A stretch of DNA of 64,000 nucleotides from Sodiomyces alkalinus F11 (taxonomy: Eukaryota > Ascomycota > Sordariomycetes > Glomerellales > Plectosphaerellaceae), in NCBI RefSeq assembly GCF_003711515.1, contig NW_021167079.1:3173998-3237997 (forward strand). The letters are read 5' to 3'. The position numbers and the translations under genes are program-made. A model generated the notes under the pieces. That model worked only from the letters and a program-made list of their open reading frames with translations. It was not told the DNA's origin and did not search any database. Below are positions 36,647 to 46,111 of the stretch, one piece after another. Within the stretch, counting starts at the first letter, position 1, and every line of letters begins with the position of its first letter.

Positions 36647-37582
36647 CTATGTTTCCCTGGAAGAATCAGGCAGTCTGTGTTTGGTCCTCCTCCCCCACTC
36701 CTCGATAGGGGTTAGAGTAACAGGCAACTCCTTCAGCACGGGGCCCATATCAATCTTGAACGGCTTCTCGGGAGACTCGTTGTAGTGAGTGTAAGCCTTG
36801 TGCATCTGCGTGATGATGCGATCCGCGTCGATGCCCGCCCTCTCACGCATGGACGCGCTGATCTTCGCGCAAAAGTCGTCGACCGTCTGGTTCTCATACG
36901 CCAAGGGGCGCTCCCACGCGCGGGAGAGCTTCTCGGCCAACCGCTCCAGCCGCACGGTCTCGGGCCCTCCGACAGGAATGTTCCGGCCTGCCAGGTGCGG
37001 CTTGTCCATGGCGGCAATCATCAGCTGGGCGACGTCGTGGTGGCAAATCCACGACACCTCGAGGTCGGGCTTGTGGCAGTAGACGATGGTAGACCGCTCG
37101 GCGATGGGCGGGTACGCCCACCCTTCGAGCAGGTTGTCGAGGAAGACGACGGGCTGGATGGAAATGACGGGGAGGCCGGCCTCCTCCCGCAGGATGCGGC
37201 GGATGTCGACGCGGTCGTCTTGGGCTTTGATGCCCCTTTTCTCCTCCGGGACCGGCATGCTCGTGTTGAAGACGACGAGCCGCACGGACGGCGTCCGGGA
37301 GGCCGCGGACGCCACGGCGCGAGCACCAGCCAAGACGGGACCAGCCGCCTGGAAGGAGGTCGAGGGCAGGTTCAGGAAGATGACCTCCGCGCCCTCGAGG
37401 GCTCGGGAGATGGCCGGCTCGTCCGTGAAGTCGGCTGCGAACGTCTCGATGGGTTTCCCGTCGATGGCGAGGGGTTTGGGGTTCCGGCTGACGGCGACGG
37501 GATGGTGGCCGGTGCGGGCGAGGGCGGCCACCTGGGCGGCTCCTTGCACGCCTGAAGCTCCGAAGACGACGACCCTTGTCAT
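36647..37582 (-). CDS. NmrA-like NAD(P)-binding oxidoreductase (atypical SDR), 311 aa
   Basis: Single exon from an ATG at 37582. The N-terminus MTRVVVFGASGVQGAAQVAA carries the GxxGxxG dinucleotide-binding motif. Further blocks fit the NmrA/HSCARG-like atypical SDR family: SRNPKPLAIDGKPIE, then VIFLNLPS, EAGLPVISIQPVVFLDNLLE, and a C-terminal NIPVGGPETVRLERLAEKLS. No canonical YxxxK catalytic pair is evident, as usual for the family. Members act as NADPH-binding enzymes or redox sensors. Only a non-ATG codon extends the frame upstream. It lies at the left edge of the transporter/enzyme group at 36.6-48 kb and may be a tailoring or sensor gene there (inference). Confidence 0.88.
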   Translation of the reverse strand: MTRVVVFGASGVQGAAQVAALARTGHHPVAVSRNPKPLAIDGKPIETFAADFTDEPAISRALEGAEVIFLNLPSTSFQAAGPVLAGARAVASAASRTPSVRLVVFNTSMPVPEEKRGIKAQDDRVDIRRILREEAGLPVISIQPVVFLDNLLEGWAYPPIAERSTIVYCHKPDLEVSWICHHDVAQLMIAAMDKPHLAGRNIPVGGPETVRLERLAEKLSRAWERPLAYENQTVDDFCAKISASMRERAGIDADRIITQMHKAYTHYNESPEKPFKIDMGPVLKELPVTLTPIEEWGRRTKHRLPDSSRET

Positions 37583-39500
37583 TTTCCTTTCCAGTGGCGT
37601 TTTTCCCACTAAGATGGTTACGGAGGTTTTGGTGGGAGTGGCTTCGGAGAAACTACACTTGGGGGAATGAATAACAGGATAGGTATGAAATCAGAATCAC
37701 CCGTCTTAGCGAGCTCAGGTGTCTTGTCCCTCCCTCCCTATTATGTGATCAGGGGGGCCCCCTGGGGTTGCAACGTGCTGACGTTGGTATGTGACGAGTT
37801 GACGTTGTGACACGTTTGGCAAGGCACGGGATATCTTATCCGCCATATCCTTCGCGGGCGTCCTCGCCTAGATTTCGGAAGGAGATTGAACTTTTGAAGG
37901 CAATACCCAGCTTGGAAACTGTGGGAATTATGGGCACATGGGAAGCTTGACCGCTGACGGATCGTCGTTGGGACTTGCATATCATATATGTGGTTTGACC
38001 TTCTGAGGGCTGGAGGCTTTTGAGCATTGCGTTCGGCAGATCTCTCAGTCTCTATCGCCACCAATACAATATTATACTTCATCTCGACGGCGGGTCGCTA
38101 CACTGTGAGGTAGAGGTATAATTGGGCGTAAAAACCATTCTGGCCTACATGTAGATATTGTGACACATACAAAGCCTTCGTGCGCTCCATGTCGGCAGAA
38201 TACGAAGTAGAAAGATGAGAATAATGAGAATACCGAAGAGCCTCAGTCCGGAACACAGTTCCCTGGTGCGTGGCGTAGGGCACAGGCTACAGGCTACTCC
38301 GTATAAGTTGCTCAAGTTACCCCTGAGCCAACCCCCCCGTCTTCGGGAAACCTTTTGCGGATCAGCAAACAACACCATCCCCGCGCAAAAGCCTACATGT
38401 ACACAATACTGAATCATTCAACTCCCGCGCCTATCCTTGTTAGTGTTACGCCGGACCATTGGAGTGGCAGCTCAGAGGCCCCACGACTGTAACCTCAATA
38501 GGCTTAACCAGTATTTGGACGGATCTTGCAACTCCCACTATCCCCAGATTGTGCGGGGTGACGCCCGCCGGAAAGCTGGGGGAAAATTCGATCCAGGGGG
38601 GGCCAGAGCCACTAATTAACTGATGGTCAAGACTTGTCGAGGAAAGGGACAAGCCGGCTTCCAAGCGGGAAAGGCGCACGTAGAAAGCTTGCCGGCCGGC
38701 AAGGGGAATGGCGGTGGCACCGACGCCGTTGCCGCACAGACGACATGGGGCGAAGTGTAGAGTCTGCAGAGACTACCATTTGCAACGTGCAGACAGATGG
38801 ACGCAACGATGGCGGTGACAAGGCTTGCGGGATAACCATCTCGTTCACGATACATGTACGGACTAATTATCCAATAGACCCCAGACTCAGAACTCGCAGA
38901 CATGACATGCATGCAGGAGTCCGAGTCCCGAGGCCCGCATTACCACTTCCTGTAAGATTTGATCAAATGTTTTGTCTCCCTGGCGAGTGGCGACCTCCCC
39001 GGACCACAGCTCATCCCGGAAGATAACTTGATCAGCAAGGAAATGTGCTCCCGGAGGCTGGGGACGGTGGATCTGGATCATCTGGGGTTGGTGGCCTGGG
39101 GCCAGTATGCTGATGCACCAACCTAGTCTCCTAGCTACCCTCCACGAGTGACGAGTCCACATCGGGGTAGAGAGAAAGGAATCAAAGGATCCAAGTCGCT
39201 GGGCCACCTTGTGTTGCTTAGCTACTAATAAGACCCAGATTCCCTTCATGTTTTGGAGTTATTTGCATTGGATCGTCCTCGACGGTGTCACCGTGTCAGT
39301 CCTAGCCTCAGGAGCCTCAGACATTGATCTTGACAGCTCGAAAGCCGAGGGAGGTCTGTAACCGTCTGTTATAACTTATAGCAGCACAGGATACAGGCTG
39401 CAGACAATATTGGTTATCTCCCCCCTTTGATTCCTTTCCCCCTACGAGCTGTCTAGTCAACACACACATATAGCCCACAGTCCCAGACAAGGCCGCAACA
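37583..39500. other. Intergenic region upstream of NmrA-like and Tri12-like genes
   Basis: About 1.9 kb between divergent genes. Only short frames are present. It should hold both promoters; no clear TATA box or palindromic operator was found. Confidence 0.5.
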
Positions 39501-41647
39501 ATGGGTATCGCTCCAGCTCCGCCTCAGCAGAGCTCCGACTCGGACGGCTACATCACGAGCGAGAAGGAGACACAGAATCAGGTTGAACATGCCACTCTCG
39601 CCGTGTCCTCGGATGAGGATCCCAACTCCGGGAAGCTCACCAAAGAGGTCATCCTGGCCTACATCGTACGTCCTCACCTATGGTGGTCTTTGATATCTTC
39701 TTGTTAAGAATTTGGCTCGGCTAACTCCCGGCTCTTCGCTCAGGCCATGTGCGGTCAAATCAACGCCTACATCATGTCCATGCTCATCCCCGCCACGACG
39801 CTCAGCTGGATCAACGCCGAGCTGGGCCCCGACCCCAACTCGACCTGGATCACCCTCAACTGGACCTTCGGCGCCTCCCTCATCGTCTCCATCGGCGGTC
39901 GCCTCTCGGACATCTTCGGCCGGCGCTACTTCATGATGACGGGCGCCCTCATCTCCATCGCCGGCTGCCTCGTCGGTGCCAACGGCAAAAGCATCAACCA
40001 GATGATCGCCTCCGGCGCGCTCTTCGGTATCGGTTCCGGTTTCCAGGAACTCTGCTACGCCTGCGTGCAGGAAGTTGTGCCTAACCGGTACCGCATCGTT
40101 GCCGTCGGCGGCCTGGACGTCAGCTTGGCCCTCGCCTTCTCCAGCCCCGTCATCAGCTACGCCTTCATCGCCTACCAGGACATCGGCTGGCGGGGCGCCT
40201 ACTGGTACCTGTTCTCCTTCCACTGCTTCGCCTTCGTCATGCTATTCTTCTTCTACAACCCGCCCGACTTTGAGATGAAGCACCGCGAGGATGGTAAGAC
40301 CAAGTGGCAGCTCGTCAAGCAGATGGACTGGGTTGGCGTCTTCCTCTTCCTCTGCGGCGGTGCCCTCTTCCTCATCGGCGTGAACTTTGGCGGCCGTACC
40401 TACCCTTGGACACATCCTGGGACGTTGGCACCCATTATCATTGGCGGATGCTGCTTCATCGCTGTCGGTTTCTGGTGTGCTTATGCCGACCTGAAATACC
40501 CGCTGTTCCCGCCCAAGCTGTTCAGGAGGGTCCGAGAGTAAGTGAGCCCCTGTGCTGTTTTTTTTTATGGCACTTGGTGTCACTGGGGACTTGACTGACC
40601 AGAACCAGGTTCGACATGGTCATCGTCGTCTGCTTTGTTGGTGGTATGCTCTACTATAGCATGAACGTGCTTTGGCCTCGCCAGGCGCAAGCTTTCTTCA
40701 TCCCCGAGGACGAGATTATCATGCGAGGTGTTTACGCCATCATTTTCTCTTGCGGTACTTGGTGTAAGTGATGAATATTCCGAGAGGAAAAGTAAAAAGA
40801 ACAGAACATGAATATGAAGAAAACATGAACCTAACGGAGTATTAACCCAACTAGCTGCCGGTCTGATTGTCGTCTTCATCTGCTCCCGCCTCCACAACGA
40901 AAAGTGGCAGCTCGTTGCCTTCACCGTGGTCCAGACGGCCCTCATCGGGTCCATGGCATCTGTAGGCGCCAACGACAAGGCCCAGGCCATCGTCACTGTG
41001 GTGATTGCTGCGATGACCATTACGCCGCCTCAACTTCTCTCTTTCACCATGTTGTCGTTCGGTCTGGAGGACCAAGCTGACATGTACGCTCTCAACCAAC
41101 CGCCCCAGTGCCCCCTTTTTTCAATTTTCTTCTGTTTTTATTTTATTATTCTTCAGTCCTGACGAGCTTGGTTCTAACATGTCACGTTCTTGCCAGGGGT
41201 GTCGCCGTCGGTCTTGCCGGAACGTTCCGTCTCTTCGGCGGCGCAGTGGCCACAGCCATCTACACGGCCATCTACTCCAACCGCTTCAACGAAGTGCTCC
41301 CCGCCGAGCTGACGGCCGCCATCGAGGCCTCGGACGTGCCCTATTCGGACACGCTCCTCAGCGACCTCACCAGCGCGGCTGTCGTCAACACACGGGCCGC
41401 CTACACGGCGGTCGCGGGCGCCACGCCGGACCTCGTCGACCGCGCCGTCGAGGCTGCCCGCGAGGCCTACGTCAAGGGCTTCAGCCTGGTGTACCTGGTT
41501 GCCATCGCCTTCGGTGCGCTGGCTACCATTGCGGCGGCGTGCACCGTCAGCACGGACCGGAGCAAGAAGAACAACGATCGTGCGATTATCATGAAGAATG
41601 AAGTCCAGAAGCAGGATGCGGCTGTCGAGCACAAGACCGTTGCGTAA
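39501..41647 (+). CDS. MFS transporter, Tri12-like (fungal trichothecene efflux pump family), 597 aa
   Basis: Five exons: 39501-39665, 39744-40537, 40609-40763, 40855-41083 and 41197-41647. All four junctions restore the frame (1794 nt). The acidic cytosolic N-terminus is followed by about 14 membrane segments. Family landmarks are WITLNWTFGASLIVSIGGRL, the MFS motif A-like GRLSDIFGRRY, then SGFQELCYACVQEVVPNRYR and MGVAVGLAGTFRLFGGAVAT. The size and the extra C-terminal loop (VAGATPDLVDRAVEAAREAY) are typical of Tri12/siderophore-type 14-TM drug:H+ antiporters of the plasma membrane. Export of a toxic metabolite or siderophore is the family role; the substrate here is unknown. It is co-oriented with the DGD-like and thiolase genes downstream. 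Confidence 0.94.
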
Positions 41648-42444
41648 AGGCCAAGGCTAAAGTCAAGGGCGCGTTCTGGAATGGATAGTTCATGTCTTGA
41701 AATTAATTCCTTGCGCTCGAAGACTGGGAGTCTGGGAGTGGACTCTGTAGACTGATGTGTAGTTGCTATAATGTTGAAGATGATCGCACCAAAAGATGGA
41801 TGGATAATCTGTAGATACAGGGCATAGATGCATCTTGTTCTATTGACAAGTAGACAGCGCTTTGTGCCCCTGTACTGGCAGTATACAGTATATCCTATCT
41901 ACTTGCTTCTCCCGAGTAATGTTGAGGCCCCTGACACCGATGTTAACACGAAGACTGGACATTCGACCTGTTTATCCGCCTTTTTACTCCTTTTGATCAC
42001 TAGCTGCCGCCCATGACGAAGTGGTTGAACAAATGACGACTATGGTAAAAGGGGGGGGAGCTGGGTCTCTGCTGGCTTCCGCGGCCAAGGAGATGGAGAG
42101 TTCCCCGCGGGCAAGCTACGAAGGCTAGCTTCGTGAGTCGTGACTACAGCGCATCTGCCCCCTATGGGCCCCGCCATGGACGATATTCCCGCCAACGAGA
42201 GTAGTGAGATAAGCCGACTTCTGTTGGCCGCGGGGAATGCTCAGTCTGGTCAACGTGCATGTGGTATCAGCGGACTATATATGCCCGCCCATATCATCAT
42301 ATGCACCTCACATCATCCCTCAGACCTTCACGAAGCTTCAAGAATACGTTCTCTGCTTCCTTCAGCAGTATCAGAAGTGTTGGGGGTTTATAATCTCTTT
42401 TCAAAGCCGTGCCTCTCCCAAATCTATACCATCCATCAGACGTC
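41648..42444. promoter_or_regulatory. Intergenic region with a TATA-like box before the DGD-like gene
   Basis: About 0.8 kb. TATATAT at 42276-42282 lies 163 bp upstream of the ATG at 42445 and is the only good TATA candidate here. Nothing else recognised. Confidence 0.4.
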
Positions 42445-43800
42445 ATGTCTTCTGATTCGGAGGAGTCGTCGTTTTGGTCTCGCAGCGACGAATATCTCCT
42501 CAAGACCGGCGTGCCTTACTCCCCCATCATTGTCACCAAAGCCCAAGGTACCAGGCTCTACGATGCCGAGGGCAATAGTATGCTCGACTTCACGTCGGGC
42601 CAGATGAGCTCCCTCCTGGGCCACTCCCACCCAGAGATTGTCCAAGTGGTCAGGGACTCGATCGGCGAGCTCGACCACCTCCTCTGCAACATGATCACGC
42701 ACCCGGTGGTCGACCTCGCCGAGCGGCTAGGCCGCCTCCTGCCCCGGCCGCTGCAAAAGTCCTTCTTCCTCAACACGGGCTCGGAGACCATCGAGGCGGC
42801 CATCAAGATGGCCAAGTGCTACACGGGGAAATTCGAGATCGTCGCCTTCTCCGCCAGCTACCACGGGCTGACCCAGGGCGCGGGCTCGGCCACCTACACG
42901 GCGGGCCGGAAGCACGGCGGCCCCGCGATGCCGGGCCACCTGGTCTTCCCCGCGCCGTACGCCTACCGGTCGCCGTTCCGCAAGCCCGATGACGGCGGGT
43001 CGTACGACTGGGAAGCGGAGCTCGAGTACGGCTGGTCGCTCATCGACCGGCAGAGCGTGGGGTCCCTGGCGGCCTTTGTGATGGAGCCCATCCTCTCGAC
43101 GGGCGGCATCCTCGACCTGCCGGCGGGGTACCTGAGGCGCATGAGCGAGGAGTGCAAGAAGCGCGGCATGCTCCTCATCCTCGACGAGGCGCAGACCGGC
43201 GTGGGGCGGACGGGCAAGATGTTCGCGTTCCAGCACGAGGAGGAGGGCGGCGGCGTGGTGCCCGACATCCTTGCGCTCTCCAAGACGTTGGGGTGCGGCT
43301 TGCCCCTCGCGGCGGTGTGCACGACGGCCGAGATCGAGCGCGGGTGCCGGGAGGCTGGGTTCCTGTGGCTGACGACCCATATCAACGACCCGCTTACGGC
43401 GGCGGTGGGGAATAAGGTGCTCGAGATTGTGGAGCGGGATGACGTGTGCGGACTGGCGGCCGAGCGGGGGGCGCAGCTGCGGGCCGGTCTCTTGAAGCTG
43501 AAGGAGAAGTACTGGTGCGTGGGTGACGTCCGGGGGAAGGGCTTGCTCCAGGGTATCGAGATCATCTCGGATGTGACGACACGGGCTCCCGGCACGGATA
43601 TCGGACATGCCGTCTCGGATCGTGCCATGGAGTTGGGCTTGTCGTGTAACATTGTCAACTTGCCGGGCATGGGAGGCGTTTTCCGCCTGGCGCCGCCGGT
43701 GACGGTCACGCCGGAGGAGATTGAGGAGGGCATCCGGATTTTGGATGAAGCTTTTGCACATGTCCTCAAGGAGGGAAAGTTGGCTAATGGGACGGCATAG
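42445..43800 (+). CDS. Class III PLP aminotransferase, 2,2-dialkylglycine decarboxylase-like, 451 aa
   Basis: Single exon starting at MSSDSEESSFW; only a non-ATG codon lies further upstream in frame. The whole length follows bacterial dialkylglycine decarboxylase (DGD): DFTSGQMSSLLGHSHPE (with the substrate-site Gln), NTGSETIEAAIKMAKCYTGK, GSATYTAGRK, the PLP-pyridine Asp in LILDEAQTGVGRTG, the Schiff-base Lys in LSKTLGCGLPLA, and the C-terminal NLPGMGGVFRLAPPVTV with the carboxylate-binding Arg. The segment SASYHGLTQ has Tyr where I recall DGD having Trp (SWHG). DGD decarboxylates 2,2-dialkylglycines such as 2-aminoisobutyrate to ketones and transfers the amino group to pyruvate. Simple transaminase activity is an alternative. 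No organelle signal is seen. It lies between the Tri12-like pump and a thiolase in the same orientation. Confidence 0.9.
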   Translation: MSSDSEESSFWSRSDEYLLKTGVPYSPIIVTKAQGTRLYDAEGNSMLDFTSGQMSSLLGHSHPEIVQVVRDSIGELDHLLCNMITHPVVDLAERLGRLLPRPLQKSFFLNTGSETIEAAIKMAKCYTGKFEIVAFSASYHGLTQGAGSATYTAGRKHGGPAMPGHLVFPAPYAYRSPFRKPDDGGSYDWEAELEYGWSLIDRQSVGSLAAFVMEPILSTGGILDLPAGYLRRMSEECKKRGMLLILDEAQTGVGRTGKMFAFQHEEEGGGVVPDILALSKTLGCGLPLAAVCTTAEIERGCREAGFLWLTTHINDPLTAAVGNKVLEIVERDDVCGLAAERGAQLRAGLLKLKEKYWCVGDVRGKGLLQGIEIISDVTTRAPGTDIGHAVSDRAMELGLSCNIVNLPGMGGVFRLAPPVTVTPEEIEEGIRILDEAFAHVLKEGKLANGTA

Positions 43801-44674
43801 CTGAGAGATAATTAGATTGACCGGAACACATGGTTGGCGTCGGAGGCATAGTAGAGATTATAGAATGCATGATGCATCTGCGGCTGGTCGAGTTCTTCAT
43901 CGGTCTTTGGCGTAATGACTCCGATGATGCTGCATGCTCACCCCTCATTCTTCGTGTCAGTTCTGGGCACCAAAAGGCAGTATCTCGTCACACAAGCAGC
44001 AAGCCTCCAGGCTCCAGGGTCTGGGACTCTGGGCGACCATGAACTTTGAAGTCGAGGACGAGTCACGAGAGGGATTTCTCCGGGAATGGTCCGAATGGAG
44101 GCGACGACATGGCGGTGGAGATGGTTACGAAACGGATTGAGGCCCATAGCTGTGATTTACTCTGAAATTCACTGTAAACCGTTGAGTCTTGGGACGGTAA
44201 GAAGGGGGGAGATGTTGAAAATGGAGGGTTGGACATTAGAACTCGGAGTCGGAGTTGGCCAGAGAACTTGGCGAGCGAACACGTGACCTGTCAATGATGC
44301 CCACGTGCCAATACCCGTGACTTCCCCGCACAATGCCGACTCCAAGTGCCACCCCCACACGCCCCCACAGCGGCTGTGGCTTCGGCTTTGGACAACATCG
44401 GGAACAAAGTGGAAAAGTATTCATCCTCTAAACCCCCCTCTTACAAACTCACCCGTGTTATTCTTCTTCTTCTTCTTCCGTTTTACTTTTTCTCCTTTTT
44501 TGTTCTTTTTTTTTCTCTTCTTTTTTCCTTCGTTATTCTGGTGTTCCATGATACCTATTTCGCCTTTATAGGATCGCACATTCGCACTTCCTTTGGCGGA
44601 CATCCATCGACTCTACCCGACGACCTCCTCCTCGGTCCCATCGCAGATCCCCTCGGACCCTCCCACCGCCAAAG
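43801..44674. promoter_or_regulatory. Intergenic region upstream of thiolase
   Basis: A strong T/C-rich tract (about 44458-44535) precedes the thiolase start, as is common in fungal promoters. No gene recognised. Confidence 0.45.
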
Positions 44675-45931
44675 ATGTCCCTCCCACGGGGTCTATGCGC
44701 GGTCCTCAAGAAGAACCCGTCCGATGTCGTCATTCTGTCCTCCCTACGAACACCAATCTGCCGCTCCTACCGTGGCCAGCTGAAAGACGCGTACCCGGAG
44801 GAGCTCCTGTCCGTGGTCCTTCGAGCCACCCTCGACGCCAACCCGAACCTCGACCCCTCCAAGATCGACGATGTCGCCGTCGGTGTCGTACTCTCCGAGC
44901 TTGGAGGCTCCAAGGCCGGCCGCATGGCCATGAACCACGTCGGCTACCCCAACACCACCTCCTTCTACACAGTCAACCGCGCCTGCTCGTCCTCCCTCCA
45001 GTCCATCGCCCTCATCGCCTCGCAGATCCGCACCGACATGATCTCCGTCGGCATCGGCGCCGGCATGGAAAGCATGACCCGCAACTACGGCAGCAAGGCC
45101 ATCCCCGTCGACCTCTGGCCCGAGCTGCGCGACTCCCCCGTCCAGGACGCCCGCGACTGCATCATGCCCATGGGCCTCACCTCCGAGAACGTCGCTGAGC
45201 GGTACGGCGTCTCCCGGGCGGACCAGGATGCCTTCGCCGTCGAGAGCCACCGCCGGGCCGCCAAGGCGCGCGAGGACGGCTCGTTCGCCCGGGAGATCGT
45301 GCCCGTGCGCACGCGGTTCCAGGAGGTCGACAAGCAAGGGAACAAGGTCGGCGAGGAACAGACCGTGACCGTCACCAGCGACGACGGCATCCGCGCCAAC
45401 GCCAGCGTCGAGGGCCTCGCCAAGCTCAAGCCCGCCTTCAAGCCCGATGGTGCCAGCACGGCCGGTAACTCGTCACAGGTGTCCGATGGCGCGGCGGCCG
45501 CGCTTTTGATGCGCCGGAGCACGGCCACCGAGCTGGGTCTCTCCGGGAACATCATCGGCAAGTTCGTCGCCGCTGGCACGGCCGGTTGCCGGCCCGACGA
45601 GATGGGTATCGGTCCTGCCGTCGTCATCCCCAAGCTGCTGGGCCAGCTGGGGCTGCAGAACGAGGATGTGGACCGCTGGGAGATCAACGAGGCTTTCGCC
45701 TCTCAGTCTATTTACACCCTACGTGCCCTCGGCTTGGAGAAGGCCTGGCAGGAGGGTCGCGTGAACCCGGACGGCGGCGCTATCGCATTGGGTCACCCCT
45801 TGGGCGCCACTGGCGCGCGCATGACGAGCACCTTGCTCCATGGCCTGGGCCGCTCCGGTGGCGAGGTCGGCGTCGTCAGCATGTGTGTGGGTACTGGAAT
45901 GGGCATGGCAGGCGTATTTGTACGGGAATAA
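44675..45931 (+). CDS. 3-ketoacyl-CoA thiolase (acetyl-CoA C-acyltransferase type), 418 aa
   Basis: Single exon. The nucleophilic Cys is in NRACSSSLQSIA, the active-site His in GGAIALGHPLGATGAR, and the second catalytic Cys in MCVGTGMGMAG. NEAFASQS is the usual NEAF loop. Thiolases cleave 3-ketoacyl-CoA to acetyl-CoA plus a shortened acyl-CoA, or condense in reverse. The sequence best fits the peroxisomal Pot1-like branch (QGNKVGEEQTVTVTSDDGIR, then MGIGPAVVIPKLL). No PTS1 is present (it ends VFVRE) and I see no clear N-terminal PTS2, so compartment is uncertain. An upstream start is not supported, since no in-frame ATG precedes 44675 nearby. Its neighbours are the DGD-like gene (same strand) and an MFS gene that is convergent. 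Confidence 0.94.
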   Translation: MSLPRGLCAVLKKNPSDVVILSSLRTPICRSYRGQLKDAYPEELLSVVLRATLDANPNLDPSKIDDVAVGVVLSELGGSKAGRMAMNHVGYPNTTSFYTVNRACSSSLQSIALIASQIRTDMISVGIGAGMESMTRNYGSKAIPVDLWPELRDSPVQDARDCIMPMGLTSENVAERYGVSRADQDAFAVESHRRAAKAREDGSFAREIVPVRTRFQEVDKQGNKVGEEQTVTVTSDDGIRANASVEGLAKLKPAFKPDGASTAGNSSQVSDGAAAALLMRRSTATELGLSGNIIGKFVAAGTAGCRPDEMGIGPAVVIPKLLGQLGLQNEDVDRWEINEAFASQSIYTLRALGLEKAWQEGRVNPDGGAIALGHPLGATGARMTSTLLHGLGRSGGEVGVVSMCVGTGMGMAGVFVRE

Positions 45932-46111
45932 AGGGAGGAAAAGCCGGGTTTCGCCTGGCCCAATGTAACATATAGACTGCCGACCATATTGGGGTCAGCA
46001 ATGGATGGACGGAAGCAAAACAAAAAGGCGTTTGTATCCGGAACTTTTCAATTCTTCATTTCATCATAGTAGTTTATCATAGACAAAACAAGTGGTCAAA
46101 CCAACGACCAC

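Noticed and set aside
42727..43761. 344-codon - strand frame opposite the DGD-like gene
   Set aside because: Shadow of a GC-rich coding region; Arg/His/Pro-rich.
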